DNA from: Flavobacterium limnosediminis JC2902
Lineage (GTDB): Bacteria; Bacteroidota; Bacteroidia; Flavobacteriales; Flavobacteriaceae
Reading direction: 5' to 3'
DNA length: 64,000 nucleotides
Assembly: GCF_000498535.1 (NCBI RefSeq)
Contig: NZ_AVGG01000001.1
Location: forward strand, 434,001 to 498,000
Shown piece by piece: positions 1 to 8,827 of this stretch. The notes below the pieces were generated by a model. It worked only from the letters and a program-made list of their open reading frames with translations. It did not search any database and was not told the origin of the DNA. The position numbers were made by a program, and so were the translations under genes. Numbering within the stretch: the stretch's first letter is position 1; each line of letters opens with the position of its first letter.

Positions 1-125
1 ACATTCCCATAGAAAAAAGGAAGCGCAAAATCCGCATGATTATGAGGATGAATAGTCCCGACAATAAGTTTTTCACTATCCTTCAAAATCGGATACTTTT
101 CAAGATATTGATGTGTCGTTATCAT
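1..125 (-). CDS. Partial uracil-DNA glycosylase-like protein (N-terminus only)
   Basis: Reading leftwards from an ATG at 125 there are 41 codons without a stop before the window ends, so only the N-terminus is present. The translation has LIVGTIHPH at about residues 22-30 followed by DFALPFFYGN, which resembles the start of the uracil-DNA glycosylase-family proteins of flavobacteria, where a GT-x-HP loop near the N-terminus would bind the DNA or base. The assignment rests on recalled family similarity and a fragment only. It follows the rRNA methyltransferase gene on the same strand after 34 bases and could be co-transcribed with it. Confidence 0.45.
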   Translation of the reverse strand, partial: MITTHQYLEKYPILKDSEKLIVGTIHPHNHADFALPFFYGN

Positions 126-159
126 CCGCAATGAATTCTATTGTTTCAAACAGACCTCC

Positions 160-1326
160 CTACTCAACGTAAAGCACCAATCCTTTCAGATACGCTCCTT
201 CCGGATGGTACATATTTACAGGATGATCCGGACCTTGTGTTAATTTGTGTAACACTCTGATATTTCTTCCGCTTTCAATGGCAGCCGCGGCAACGGTGTT
301 GTAAAACAATACGTCGTCGATAACCTGTGAACAGGAAAACGTAAATAAGATTCCTTTTGGCGCCATGGCTTTCATACCGGCAATATTCAACCGTTTGTAG
401 GCTTGTGTTGCGGTATGTTTGCTTTTGATGCTTTTAGCGAATGCCGGCGGATCCAAAACGATAAGATCGTATTGTTGCGTGTGTTCTTTCATGTAGGTAA
501 ACACGTCTGAAGCTACAGCCTCGTGATTGCAGTCGTCGTGGTTCAGTTCCATATTTCTTTCGGCCAAAGCAACTGCTTTTTCTGAAATATCCACGGAGGT
601 TACCAATTCGGCACCCGCACTCATCGCATACACGGAAAATCCTCCGGTGTAGCAGAACGTGTTCAATACTCTTTTCCCTTTGGCATAATGCCCAAGCAAT
701 TTTCGGTTATCGCGCTGGTCCAGGAAGAAACCGGTTTTCTGACCTTCCACCCAATTCACGGAAAACATAATGTTGTTCTCTTTAGCAATGATTTCCGGTT
801 TATCCCCAAACAGGAAAAAGTCCCTTCCCGTTTGTGGTAAGGTGCCACTGCTTTTGCAATAGATGGTTTCGCAATAGTCAGCGAAATTTTGTTTTATGGC
901 ATCGGCGATTTTCTCAATCTCCTGAAAAATTCCGCTTGAATGGGCCTGTAATACCCAGTTTTTATCGTAATAGTCTATAATCAGCCCCGGAATCCCGTCA
1001 CCTTCCCCGTGAATCAGACGAAAGGCATTGGTTTCCTCTAACTTCAGTAATTTCATTCGTAGTTCCCAAGCACCTTTTAATCGGTCGGCCCAGAAATTTT
1101 CGGTGAATGCTTCGTCTCCGAAAGTCAAAATACGCACCACGATACTACCGCGGTCACTGAAATAACCGGTCGCCAGGTGTTTGTTGTTGGAATCCACCAC
1201 ATCCACCATTTCCCCGTCATTCAATTCCTGACTCACACCATAAACCGCCCCACTGAACACCCAAGGGTGACGGCGTTGCACTGATTTTTCTTTTCCCGGC
1301 TTTAATATTACTTTCGGATAACTCAT
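160..1326 (-). CDS. rlmI: Class I SAM-dependent rRNA large-subunit methyltransferase (RlmI-like)
   Basis: A 388-residue protein of the RlmI/RlmK-type family, which in E. coli makes m5C1962 in 23S rRNA. An N-terminal PUA-like RNA-binding domain (about residues 1-75) precedes a Rossmann methyltransferase. Visible motifs are GQKTGFFLDQR (196-206), NTFCYTGGF (222-230, SAM-binding motif I), LDPPAF (291-296) and SCS (331-333), where a cysteine would be the nucleophile of an m5C enzyme. The ATG at 1326 is chosen over a start 13 codons upstream because the protein then begins MSYPKVILKP, as expected for the family, and a promoter -7 element (1344-1351) lies inside the longer version. Exact target nucleotide is inferred. 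Confidence 0.8.
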   Translation of the reverse strand: MSYPKVILKPGKEKSVQRRHPWVFSGAVYGVSQELNDGEMVDVVDSNNKHLATGYFSDRGSIVVRILTFGDEAFTENFWADRLKGAWELRMKLLKLEETNAFRLIHGEGDGIPGLIIDYYDKNWVLQAHSSGIFQEIEKIADAIKQNFADYCETIYCKSSGTLPQTGRDFFLFGDKPEIIAKENNIMFSVNWVEGQKTGFFLDQRDNRKLLGHYAKGKRVLNTFCYTGGFSVYAMSAGAELVTSVDISEKAVALAERNMELNHDDCNHEAVASDVFTYMKEHTQQYDLIVLDPPAFAKSIKSKHTATQAYKRLNIAGMKAMAPKGILFTFSCSQVIDDVLFYNTVAAAAIESGRNIRVLHKLTQGPDHPVNMYHPEGAYLKGLVLYVE

Positions 1327-1343
1327 TGTTTTGTATTTTGGTG

Positions 1344-1351
1344 CAAAGTTA
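1344..1351 (-). promoter_or_regulatory. Bacteroidota -7 element for rlmI
   Basis: On the minus strand the bases read TAACTTTG, an exact match to the Bacteroidota TAnnTTTG -7 box, 17 bases upstream of the chosen ATG. I see no good TTG -33 element at the usual spacing, since the terminator of the previous gene occupies that place. Confidence 0.45.
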
Positions 1352-1356
1352 AAAAC

Positions 1357-1396
1357 AAAAAGCATCTTTAGTATATTTTACCAAAGATGCTTTTAA
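1357..1396 (-). terminator. Rho-independent terminator after the CoA-transferase genes
   Basis: AAAAGCATCTTT (1358-1369) pairs perfectly with AAAGATGCTTTT (1383-1394) across a 13-base loop. On the minus strand the stem is followed by a T-rich run, fitting termination of the scoA-scoB transcript just before the rlmI promoter. Confidence 0.75.
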
Positions 1397-1412
1397 ATAT
1401 ATTTTGATTGAA

Positions 1413-2072
1413 TTAATCGATAGCCATTTCAGGAATATCACCCTCAATAATTAATTCGGCCTCTGTAGCTTTGATAATCTCCTCAACGGAAACACCCGGT
1501 GCTCTTTCAAGAAGTTTAAATCCTTTTGGTGTCACTTCCAAAACCGCCAATTCGGTTACCACTTTTTTAACGCAGCCCACACCTGTTAACGGAAGCGTAC
1601 ATCTTTTAAGAATTTTCGATTCGCCTGCTTTATTTACATGCATCATAGCCACAATGATATTTTCAGCAGATGCTACCAAGTCCATAGCGCCTCCCATACC
1701 TTTTACCATTTTACCCGGTATTTTCCAGTTGGCGATATCACCATTCTCAGAAACTTCCATCGCGCCTAAAATCGTCAAATCTACTTTTTGTGCACGGATC
1801 ATTCCGAAACTGAACGCTGAATCAAAGAAACTCGCGCCCGGCAATGTTGTGATGGTTTGTTTTCCGGCGTTGATGATATCGGCATCTTCCTCACCTTCAA
1901 AAGGGAAAGGCCCCATACCAAGAACCCCGTTTTCACTCTGAAATTCCACAGCGATATCATGACGGACATAATTAGCAACCAAAGTCGGAATTCCGATACC
2001 TAAATTAACGAAATAACGGTCCTTAACTTCCTGTGCGATTCTTTTTGCTATTTGATTTTTATCTAAAGCCAT
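1413..2072 (-). CDS. scoB: 3-oxoacid CoA-transferase subunit B
   Basis: A 219-residue beta subunit of a heterodimeric class I CoA transferase that moves CoA between succinyl-CoA and an acetoacetate-type 3-oxoacid. The catalytic glutamate is seen in the SENG motif (E47), followed by GVLGMGPFP and the glycine-rich GKMVKGMGGAMDL segment typical of the B subunit. The length is normal for a free-standing B subunit. The gene begins 2 bases after the stop of the A subunit, so the two chains are made together. A strong terminator follows. Substrate (succinyl-CoA and acetoacetate versus another 3-oxoacid) is assigned from the family and cannot be fixed from sequence alone. Confidence 0.88.
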   Translation of the reverse strand: MALDKNQIAKRIAQEVKDRYFVNLGIGIPTLVANYVRHDIAVEFQSENGVLGMGPFPFEGEEDADIINAGKQTITTLPGASFFDSAFSFGMIRAQKVDLTILGAMEVSENGDIANWKIPGKMVKGMGGAMDLVASAENIIVAMMHVNKAGESKILKRCTLPLTGVGCVKKVVTELAVLEVTPKGFKLLERAPGVSVEEIIKATEAELIIEGDIPEMAID

Positions 2073-2074
2073 GA

Positions 2075-2779
2075 CTATTCTTCTCTTTTACGGGTTGTAC
2101 GTTGCTCAATTCTCTTTTCAAATTTCTCCCCTTGGAAGATGCGTTGCACCATGATTCCCGGAATGTGTATTTGGTTCGGATCCAAAGTTCCTGCAGGCAC
2201 CAATTCCTCTACCTCAGCAATTGTAATTTTGGCCGCTCCGGCCATACAACTATTGAAATTTCTGGCGGTTCCTTTGAAAATCAAATTTCCGGCTTCGTCG
2301 CCTTTCCATGCCTTAACAATAGAAAAATCGGCTTTGTAGGCCAATTCCATTACGTGCATCTTTCCGTTGAATTCGCGCACTTCTTTTCCTTCGGCCACTT
2401 CGGTTCCGTAACCTGCAGGTGTAAAGAAAGCAGGGATCCCTGCTTGTGCTGCACGGCATTTTTCGGCCAAGGTTCCTTGCGGAGTTAATTCCACATCCAA
2501 TTCGCCGCTTAACATCTGACGTTCGAATTCGGCATTCTCGCCCACATACGAAGAAATCATTTTTTTGATTTGGTGTTTTTGCAACAACAATCCCAATCCG
2601 AAATCGTCCACTCCCGCATTGTTTGAAATACAGGTTAATTCTTTTACATCTTTTTTAACCAGCTCGGCAATGCTGTTTTCGGGGATTCCGCAAAGTCCGA
2701 AACCACCGAGCATGATGGTTTGCCCGTCTTTTATATCGTGTAATGCTTCCTGAACATTACCTACTTTTTTATTAATCAT
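2075..2779 (-). CDS. scoA: 3-oxoacid CoA-transferase subunit A
   Basis: A 234-residue alpha subunit of the same CoA transferase. [10 protein letters not shown] at residues 25-34 is the glycine-rich oxyanion/CoA-binding loop of the family, and the later [13 protein letters not shown] segment is typical of SCOT-type A subunits. The protein is cytoplasmic and forms the enzyme with the product of the next gene. It is first in a two-gene operon bounded upstream by the terminator at 2822-2847, so its promoter must lie in the 40 bases between. That stretch reads TATACTTTTAG on the minus strand, a weak match to a -7 box. The last residues ([14 protein letters not shown]) are unusually charged, which is common in such enzymes. 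Confidence 0.88.
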   Translation of the reverse strand: MINKKVGNVQEALHDIKDGQTIMLGGFGLCGIPENSIAELVKKDVKELTCISNNAGVDDFGLGLLLQKHQIKKMISSYVGENAEFERQMLSGELDVELTPQGTLAEKCRAAQAGIPAFFTPAGYGTEVAEGKEVREFNGKMHVMELAYKADFSIVKAWKGDEAGNLIFKGTARNFNSCMAGAAKITIAEVEELVPAGTLDPNQIHIPGIMVQRIFQGEKFEKRIEQRTTRKREE

Positions 2780-2821
2780 ATGGTGATTGTGTTTGTTTAA
2801 TTTTGGCCTAAAAGTATAAAA

Positions 2822-2847
2822 AAAACGCCTTTTTTGAAAGGCGTTTT
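2822..2847. terminator. Terminator after the PBP1A gene
   Basis: AAAACGCCTTT (2822-2832) and AAAGGCGTTTT (2837-2847) form a perfect 11-bp stem with a 4-base loop. On the minus strand it lies 5 bases after the PBP1A stop and is followed by a T run, so it ends the ricT-gldH-PBP1A transcript. Confidence 0.85.
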
Positions 2848-2851
2848 GTAT

Positions 2852-5152
2852 TTAGAAATCGAATTCTTCGGTTTGTGTATCTTCTTCGACGGCAAGACTG
2901 TCGACAACCACTTTTTTAGGCACCCAACAATCCACTTTAACGGAATAATTTTCAGGTTTTTCAAAAGGCTTCTGAGAAATATTCAGACTTTCATCTTCAT
3001 AACATTTTCTCATGAATATTCCCCAAATCGGCAATGCCATGGTAGCACCCTGTCCCATATTGGTTTGTTCAAAATGGGCGGAACGGTCTTCATTACCAAC
3101 CCATACACCGGCACACAGATTCGGCACCATACCGATAAACCATCCGTCGGAATTGTTTTGGGATGTTCCCGTTTTTCCGGCAATCGGGTTTCTCAGATTA
3201 TACGGAACTCCGGTAACTCTGGCTGCTTCGGGTGCACTGCCCCAACGCAAACGGGAACCGGTACCGTATTCGGTAACGCCTTCCATCAGTTTAATCATAG
3301 TATAAGCCACGTCCTTACTCATTACGTCTCTTGATTCCGGAACCGGTTCGTATAAAACCACTCCGTTTTTATCTACAATTTTTACAATTACCTGCGGTTT
3401 CATGTACACCCCCTGATTGGCAAATGTACTGAAAGCGGCCACCATTTCTTCCACGGTAATATCTACCGCACCTAAAGCGATGGAAGGCTGAACAGGGATT
3501 TCCGAACTGACACCTAATTTCTTAGTCATATCCACCACCGCTTCCGGTCCTACTTTATCAATCAGTTTTGCAGAAACCGTATTTATGGAATTCGCTAAAG
3601 CAGATTTTAAATTAACCAAACCGCGGTAATTTCCGGTGGAGTTTTTAGGCGTCCAGTCGGCATCAATATTATAACGCCCTTTCGGCATCGTAAACGGAGA
3701 ATCGACTATCGAATCACAAGGCGACATCTTCAATTGCTCAATCGCTGTGGCATATAGGAATGGTTTAAAAGTAGAACCTACCTGTCGTGCCCCTTGTCCC
3801 ACGTGATCGTACTGGAAATGCTTGTAATTGATTCCGCCTACCCAAGCCCTAACATGCCCGGATTGCGGTTCCATCGCCATCATTCCCGTCTGAAGGAAAT
3901 GCTTGTAATATATGATGGAATCACGAGGTGTCAGTAAAGTATCTTTCTCCCCTTTCCAGGTAAATACTTTCATTTTGGTTGGAACATCGAATGATTTTAC
4001 GATTTTGTTCTCATCAAAACCTTTCTCATTCATGATACGCCAACGCTCTGAATTTTTCATGGAACGCTCCATGATTAACTTTGTTTCATCCGGTGTGATG
4101 CCGGTGAAAGGCGCATTCGGATTATCTTTCTGTCTTTTATTAAACTCTTCCTGAAGATTGGCCAAGTGCTCTGCTGCAGCCTCTTCTGCATATTGCTGCA
4201 TTCTGGAATCGATGGTGGTATAAATTTTCAGTCCGTCACGGTAAATATCATATTCGCCGTCGCCGTCTTTTTTAGGATTGTCTTTCACCCATTTTTTCAT
4301 AAAATCACGAAGGTATTCTCTGAAATAGGTAGCACTTCCTTCGATGTGACTTTCCGGTGTGAATTTCAACACGATCGGTTTCGCCTGGAAGAATTCTTTT
4401 CGTTCTTTGGTCAGGAACTTGTTTTTTTCCATCTGATGCAACACCACGTTACGGCGGTCGGTTACTTTCTGTAAGCGGCGTAACGGATTGAACAACGAAG
4501 GGTTTTTCAACATTCCCACAAACATGGCCGCTTCATCAACGGTCAGGTCTTTCGGTTCTTTACCGAAATACACTTTGGATGCCGAACGGATTCCCACAGC
4601 GGTATTTACAAAATCCACGGTATTTAAATAATGGGCAATGATTTCCTGTTTGGTATATTGTCTCTCCAGTTTAGTAGCGATAATCCACTCTTTTGCTTTC
4701 TGGACAATTCGGAACAAAATAAATTTGGAACCTTCACCATGGAATAGATTTTTGGCTAACTGTTGGGTCAAGGTACTCGCACCACCACTTCTGCCCAGGC
4801 TCAACATGGCACGAAGGGTTCCTTTACTGTCGATGCCGGAATGTTCGTAAAAACGCTCGTCTTCGGTTGCCACCAAGGCTTTCACCAAATGATCCGGAAG
4901 TTCCGCATATTTTACCGGCGTTCTGTTCTCCAGATAAAATTTACCGATGGTTACCCCATCGGAAGAGATGATTTCCGTAGCCACGTTGGAATTCGGATTT
5001 TCCAGTTCGTCGAATGACGGCATCGATCCGAAAAGTCCCCATGAAGCGAAGAGGAAGAATAAAATAACACCTCCGAAACAGTAAAAGAACAGTTTCCAGA
5101 ATTTTTTAACGTAAGGAGAAAAATCCTCTTTTTTATTATTGATTTGAGCCAT
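2852..5152 (-). CDS. mrcA: Penicillin-binding protein 1A (bifunctional transglycosylase/transpeptidase)
   Basis: A 766-residue class A penicillin-binding protein that polymerises and cross-links peptidoglycan in the periplasm. One N-terminal membrane helix (about 17-42) is followed by a GT51 transglycosylase domain with the catalytic glutamate in ATEDERFYEHSG (E97) and GGASTLTQQLAKN (123-135). The transpeptidase domain has all three penicillin-binding motifs: S460-T-F-K463, S522-I-N524 and K660-T-G-T-S. The length is normal. Its start lies 2 bases after the gldH stop, so it is the last gene of a ricT-gldH-PBP1A operon, followed by a strong terminator. No key residue is missing. Confidence 0.95.
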   Translation of the reverse strand: MAQINNKKEDFSPYVKKFWKLFFYCFGGVILFFLFASWGLFGSMPSFDELENPNSNVATEIISSDGVTIGKFYLENRTPVKYAELPDHLVKALVATEDERFYEHSGIDSKGTLRAMLSLGRSGGASTLTQQLAKNLFHGEGSKFILFRIVQKAKEWIIATKLERQYTKQEIIAHYLNTVDFVNTAVGIRSASKVYFGKEPKDLTVDEAAMFVGMLKNPSLFNPLRRLQKVTDRRNVVLHQMEKNKFLTKERKEFFQAKPIVLKFTPESHIEGSATYFREYLRDFMKKWVKDNPKKDGDGEYDIYRDGLKIYTTIDSRMQQYAEEAAAEHLANLQEEFNKRQKDNPNAPFTGITPDETKLIMERSMKNSERWRIMNEKGFDENKIVKSFDVPTKMKVFTWKGEKDTLLTPRDSIIYYKHFLQTGMMAMEPQSGHVRAWVGGINYKHFQYDHVGQGARQVGSTFKPFLYATAIEQLKMSPCDSIVDSPFTMPKGRYNIDADWTPKNSTGNYRGLVNLKSALANSINTVSAKLIDKVGPEAVVDMTKKLGVSSEIPVQPSIALGAVDITVEEMVAAFSTFANQGVYMKPQVIVKIVDKNGVVLYEPVPESRDVMSKDVAYTMIKLMEGVTEYGTGSRLRWGSAPEAARVTGVPYNLRNPIAGKTGTSQNNSDGWFIGMVPNLCAGVWVGNEDRSAHFEQTNMGQGATMALPIWGIFMRKCYEDESLNISQKPFEKPENYSVKVDCWVPKKVVVDSLAVEEDTQTEEFDF

Positions 5153-5154
5153 TA

Positions 5155-5646
5155 TTAATTCGTTTTTTCAATTCTGAAACCTACTTCCGAAACACCTTGC
5201 AATTGTTCCACTCCGGGCACTTTTCCACTCTCGCGGACTGCCTGTTGAATGCTAACCACATACTTACCCGTTTTTGGAAATTTCGTATTTTCCTTATACC
5301 AGAGTTTGCTTTCTTTCACATCGGAAAACCCTTCACCCATCAATGTACCGTCCGGATTGGCCATCTGATATTCGAGTGTATCCACTTTGGTAACACCATC
5401 CGGTTGCAGCATGGAAACAATCAGAAACAGGTTATTATAAGGATAATCGTTGTTATTTCTGATGTTTACGAACATATTGTAATCCTGAATCGTGTCCTTT
5501 TGTTCAAAGCTAAACGTCACTTTTTGCTTTTTGTGCCAGGAACCGTCAATTTCGCGGTATTCATCAAAAACCCTTTTTTTGTCACAGGAAAAAAACAAGA
5601 GTGACAAGGCAAATCCAAAAATTAAAAATTTATTGTTTTGAATCAT
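5155..5646 (-). CDS. gldH: Gliding motility lipoprotein GldH
   Basis: A 163-residue lipoprotein required for gliding in Flavobacterium. The signal peptide MIQNNKFLIFGFALSLLFFSC ends in a lipobox with the acylated cysteine at residue 21. The mature part (DKKRVFDEYREIDGSWHK and onward) matches GldH as I know it. GldH belongs to the set of Gld lipoproteins needed for gliding and for type IX secretion, and is expected to be anchored in the envelope. The frame stays open 88 codons upstream because it overlaps the repeat-rich end of the preceding gene, but that extension is basic low-complexity sequence in the wrong frame. The ATG at 5646, just before a clear signal peptide, is the start. It overlaps ricT by 17 bases. 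Confidence 0.9.
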   Translation of the reverse strand: MIQNNKFLIFGFALSLLFFSCDKKRVFDEYREIDGSWHKKQKVTFSFEQKDTIQDYNMFVNIRNNNDYPYNNLFLIVSMLQPDGVTKVDTLEYQMANPDGTLMGEGFSDVKESKLWYKENTKFPKTGKYVVSIQQAVRESGKVPGVEQLQGVSEVGFRIEKTN

Positions 5647-7045
5647 TTTTATCGTTCGATGGTTTGTTTCTATTTGGTTTCGGTCTTCGGTTTTTGTTTC
5701 GGTTTTGTCCTTCGGGATTGGTTTTCTTTTGTCCGCTTTGTCCCTCGGGATTGGTCTTGCTTTGTCCCTCGGGTGCAGGACGATTTGGTCTGTTCTGTCC
5801 TTCAGGTGTGTTTTTATTTCGGCCGTCGGGTGCAGGGCGATTTTGTCTGCTTTGTCCCTCAGGAGCAATCCTGTTTTGTCGTTCCGGAGCGCCTTTAGGT
5901 TTTTCAGCATCAGCGGTAGTGGTCGGACGTTTTTTATTCGGACGTTTTTTCTTTTTAGGCTGATCGAAACGGGTCAAACTGTCTTGTCCTACGGCATTCT
6001 GGAAGTTTTTCTCTTCCTCCACAACAGTCTCCATCGCATAATCCTCAACCGCGGAAACACGTGTCTTCTCTTTGTTTAACGCCACAATTTCTTTTACCTG
6101 ATCAACCTTCAAAACGTGCCATTGGGCAAAATTATTGGTGTAAGCGAACCACATCAATCCTTTAAAAATGTCGATTTTCTGACAAACCGCATCCCCTTTT
6201 TCGGTATATAATTTCGTTTCCATATCCGGAAAACCTTTTAGAGCATCCAGATACGTATCCAATTCATAATTTAAACAACATTTCAATTTACCGCACTGTC
6301 CGGCCAATTTTTGCGGATTCAGTGACAATTGCTGGTAACGCGCCGCCGAGGTATTCACGCTTCGGAAGTCGGTCAGCCAGGTGGAACAGCACAATTCGCG
6401 ACCACAAGAACCGATTCCGCCCAAACGGGAAGCCTCCTGACGGAAACCTACCTGCTTCATCTCGATTCGGGTACTGAATTCCTTGGCAAAATCCTTGATT
6501 AACTGACGGAAATCGACACGGTCGTTTGCCGTATAATAGAACGTCGCCTTAGAGCCGTCGCCCTGGAATTCGATGTCGGAAATTTTCATTTCCAGTTTTA
6601 ACGCGATTGCGATTTCACGCGCACGCACCTTCATCGGTTCTTCCTTATCACGGGCATCACTCCAGATATCGATATCTTTTTGGGAGGCTTTCCTGTAGAT
6701 TTTCGGCACTTCACCTTCGTGATTCATACCTTTTTTCTTCATTTGAACCTTTACCAATTCCCCGGTCAGGGTAACGATTCCCACATCATGTCCCGGAGAA
6801 GCCTCCGTAGCAACGATATCACCGATACTCAGGGTTGCTTTTTCGGCATTGCGGTAAAACTCTTTTCGTCCGTTTTTAAAACGAACCTCAACACAATCAA
6901 AAGGTTCCTGACCGCCCGGAAGCGTCATGTTGGAAAGCCAATCGAAAACGGTTAATTTGTTGCAGCTATCGGTGCCGCAAGTCCCATTATTTTTACACCC
7001 CTTTGGCGCGCCGCCATCGGAAGTTGAACAACTGTTACATGCCAT
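5630..7045 (-). CDS. ricT: PSP1-domain protein, RicT (YaaT) homologue with Asn/Pro/Arg-rich tail
   Basis: A 471-residue protein with a PSP1 core (about residues 50-330), related to RicT/YaaT, which in Bacillus works with RicA and RicF on RNA maturation. The core contains the cysteine-rich stretch SCGRELCCSTW and later GKLKCCLNYE, as in RicT, and the N-terminus adds further cysteines (MACNSCSTSD, GTCGTDSC). From about residue 365 the protein changes to a basic, presumably disordered tail built on repeated PEGQ units rich in Asn, Gln, Pro and Arg, which looks suited to binding RNA or an acidic partner. It is first in an operon with gldH and PBP1A. The partner proteins and the function in flavobacteria are not established by the sequence. 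Confidence 0.85.
   Translation of the reverse strand: MACNSCSTSDGGAPKGCKNNGTCGTDSCNKLTVFDWLSNMTLPGGQEPFDCVEVRFKNGRKEFYRNAEKATLSIGDIVATEASPGHDVGIVTLTGELVKVQMKKKGMNHEGEVPKIYRKASQKDIDIWSDARDKEEPMKVRAREIAIALKLEMKISDIEFQGDGSKATFYYTANDRVDFRQLIKDFAKEFSTRIEMKQVGFRQEASRLGGIGSCGRELCCSTWLTDFRSVNTSAARYQQLSLNPQKLAGQCGKLKCCLNYELDTYLDALKGFPDMETKLYTEKGDAVCQKIDIFKGLMWFAYTNNFAQWHVLKVDQVKEIVALNKEKTRVSAVEDYAMETVVEEEKNFQNAVGQDSLTRFDQPKKKKRPNKKRPTTTADAEKPKGAPERQNRIAPEGQSRQNRPAPDGRNKNTPEGQNRPNRPAPEGQSKTNPEGQSGQKKTNPEGQNRNKNRRPKPNRNKPSNDKNDSKQ
5660..5895 (-). repeat. Degenerate in-gene repeats encoding PEGQ units
   Basis: Several variants of a unit translating as (A/T/N)PEGQ followed by 4-10 residues of Asn, Arg, Lys, Ser and Gln lie in tandem: five PEGQ, one PERQ and one PDGR. 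At DNA level related strings such as TTTGTCCCTCGGG recur. Spacing is variable but in frame. Confidence 0.7.
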
Positions 7046-7472
7046 AATTTGAATATATATATTGATCGTCCGCCATTAGCTGAACTACTTATTCGTAAAT
7101 AGATTTTGTGTGTAAAGATAGTGTTTTTTTGTTTTGTGATCAGAGGGTTTAACTTTATAGACAAACGCATCTTATTTCAGGAAATTATACCGTTTTGCTT
7201 TTAAAGAAGGAATGGAAATCTCAAAATGCAAAACAATGCGTCACACAACAAAACACAATCATTTGATTTACACTTGATTACATCATTTTTCAATATTAAA
7301 CAAATTTCATAATCACAATCAAGTACATTTTTAACAAGTATGGGAAGGTTTTTATTGTTAATTTCTTTATATTTGATAGTCAGATGATTAATACAGTTTC
7401 ACTTGTATTTTTTATTCTGACCTCCCCAAAGCTGTTCGTTATTAATATTCCGTTTTTAAATAAATTAAAAAA
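7046..7472. other. Divergent intergenic region between ricT and the exporter operon
   Basis: 427 bases without a convincing gene. It holds a TAnnTTTG match for the plus-strand operon (TATATTTG, 7368-7375), a 12-base palindrome AATCATTTGATT (7257-7268), and an inverted pair ACTTGATT (7272-7279) / AATCAAGT (7317-7324). These are candidate operator sequences. No riboswitch or RNA gene is visible. Confidence 0.5.
7368..7375 (+). promoter_or_regulatory. Candidate -7 element for the exporter operon
   Basis: TATATTTG matches TAnnTTTG exactly and lies 97 bases before the TTG start of the TolC-family gene. There is no well spaced TTG at -33, so it may need an activator or be fortuitous. Confidence 0.35.
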
Positions 7473-8816
7473 TTGATAACCGATACGCATCTAAGAAGTT
7501 TAAGATTTAATTTTCTGCTACTCATAGTCGCCTGCTCTTCTATTGCTGTATGTCATGGTCAGAACGACAGCCTGACGAATGTCAGAAGCATAAAATTAGA
7601 GGAGGCGCTTCAACTGGGAATTCTGAACAACCGACAGCTCAAAATGGCTACTACCGATGTTGCCATTGCCAACGAAAATGTAAGCCAGGCCAAAACAGCC
7701 AAAACACCCTGGATCGGTTTAAATATGGACTACAATCACATAGGCAATCCGAAAGTTTACGAGGGTTTCTATGAGCGAAGTGTTACGGTGGATTATCTTG
7801 ACTATCAGGGGTCCGCAGGTATTCTGGCCACCATGCCCGTCTACACCGGAAACCTCATCAACAACAGGATAAACAAACAGGAATTACTGAGCGAGTTACA
7901 GGAAGCGGCAGTTAAAATGACCGAGGCAGAAGTGAAGCTTACCATTGTACAGCAATACTTCACACTCGAAAAACTCTACCGGCAGATCGAAGTCACAAAA
8001 CAAAATATAATAAACACCAATTTACGAATCAAACAGCTTCAGTCAAGAGTTGCCAACGGACAAAACCTGAAAAGCGACCTGTTGCGGACGGAATTACAAC
8101 AATCCCGGTTTGAGGTTTCCGTATTTGAGGACACCAACAACATCAAATTAGTCAGCAATTTCCTTGACATTCTTATAGGACTCCCAACCGATACCGTGCT
8201 GAAACCCGAACTGGCAGAAACCGCGATTCCGGTGGAAGAAATGAGTTTAAAAGAATGTTTATCAGAAGCCTATCAGAACCGGTATGAAATCAAGCGATCG
8301 GAACTTCAGGTGAAATTGTCTGAATCCAACCTGAGCATTACAAAAAGCGGTTACCTGCCCAATCTGTATGCCGGAGCATCATTGAATTCGCAGTACCCGG
8401 CCCAATGGCCCAATTATCCGAATATTGTCAATTTCTGGACGGTCGGCCTTTCCCTGAACTGGGAAATTTCCAGTTTTTACAACCTGAAACATCAGGCGAA
8501 CAGTGATAAGTTGGACATCGAGAAAAGCAACATCGCTTTAGAAGCAACCAAAGACCAGATAGACAAAGAGGTGAAAACCGTTTATGTGAAATATATTGAA
8601 AGCCAAAGAAACATAACAACGTATAAAAAAGACGTGGAGTTATCATTAAGCAACTATAAAATCGTAAAGAGTAGGTATGACAATGATTTTGCGCTGATCA
8701 GTGATATGGTCGATGCCGAATTACAGGTAAACGAAGCCAGAATCTCCCTAGTCAATGCCAATCTGGATCTGATTATTCAATATTTCACCCTACAGTATGC
8801 GATGGGGAAACTTTAA
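7473..8816 (+). CDS. TolC-family outer-membrane efflux protein
   Basis: A 447-residue outer-membrane factor that would form the exit duct for the next two genes. After a signal peptide (about residues 11-29, ending near CHGQ) the protein shows the two repeated TolC halves, long heptad-rich helices and the internal sequence similarity usual for the family (for example SIKLEEALQLGILNNRQLK near the start). It lacks a lipobox at the cleavage site, unlike the OMF of the RND operon. The start is TTG: the in-frame stop TAA at 7461 leaves only ATT (7464) or TTG (7473), and no ATG occurs before the signal peptide. It is first in a three-gene operon with HlyD-like and MFS genes. Confidence 0.88.
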   Translation: MITDTHLRSLRFNFLLLIVACSSIAVCHGQNDSLTNVRSIKLEEALQLGILNNRQLKMATTDVAIANENVSQAKTAKTPWIGLNMDYNHIGNPKVYEGFYERSVTVDYLDYQGSAGILATMPVYTGNLINNRINKQELLSELQEAAVKMTEAEVKLTIVQQYFTLEKLYRQIEVTKQNIINTNLRIKQLQSRVANGQNLKSDLLRTELQQSRFEVSVFEDTNNIKLVSNFLDILIGLPTDTVLKPELAETAIPVEEMSLKECLSEAYQNRYEIKRSELQVKLSESNLSITKSGYLPNLYAGASLNSQYPAQWPNYPNIVNFWTVGLSLNWEISSFYNLKHQANSDKLDIEKSNIALEATKDQIDKEVKTVYVKYIESQRNITTYKKDVELSLSNYKIVKSRYDNDFALISDMVDAELQVNEARISLVNANLDLIIQYFTLQYAMGKL

Positions 8817-8827
8817 ACCGAAAGGCT

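Noticed and set aside
1471..1941. 156-residue open frame on the plus strand
   Set aside because: Antisense to scoB, no recognisable domain, no promoter. An artefact of codon bias in the real gene.
5647..5910. 88-codon upstream extension of the gldH frame
   Set aside because: It is the off-frame reading of the ricT repeat tail, has no homologue, and lies before a clear lipoprotein signal peptide that must be N-terminal.
6952..7170. 72-residue minus-strand frame upstream of ricT
   Set aside because: It overlaps the ricT start in another frame, and the composition is basic and random-like.
7046..7472. Riboswitch in the long spacer
   Set aside because: No conserved multi-stem pattern or purine, TPP, cobalamin or SAM motif could be recognised.
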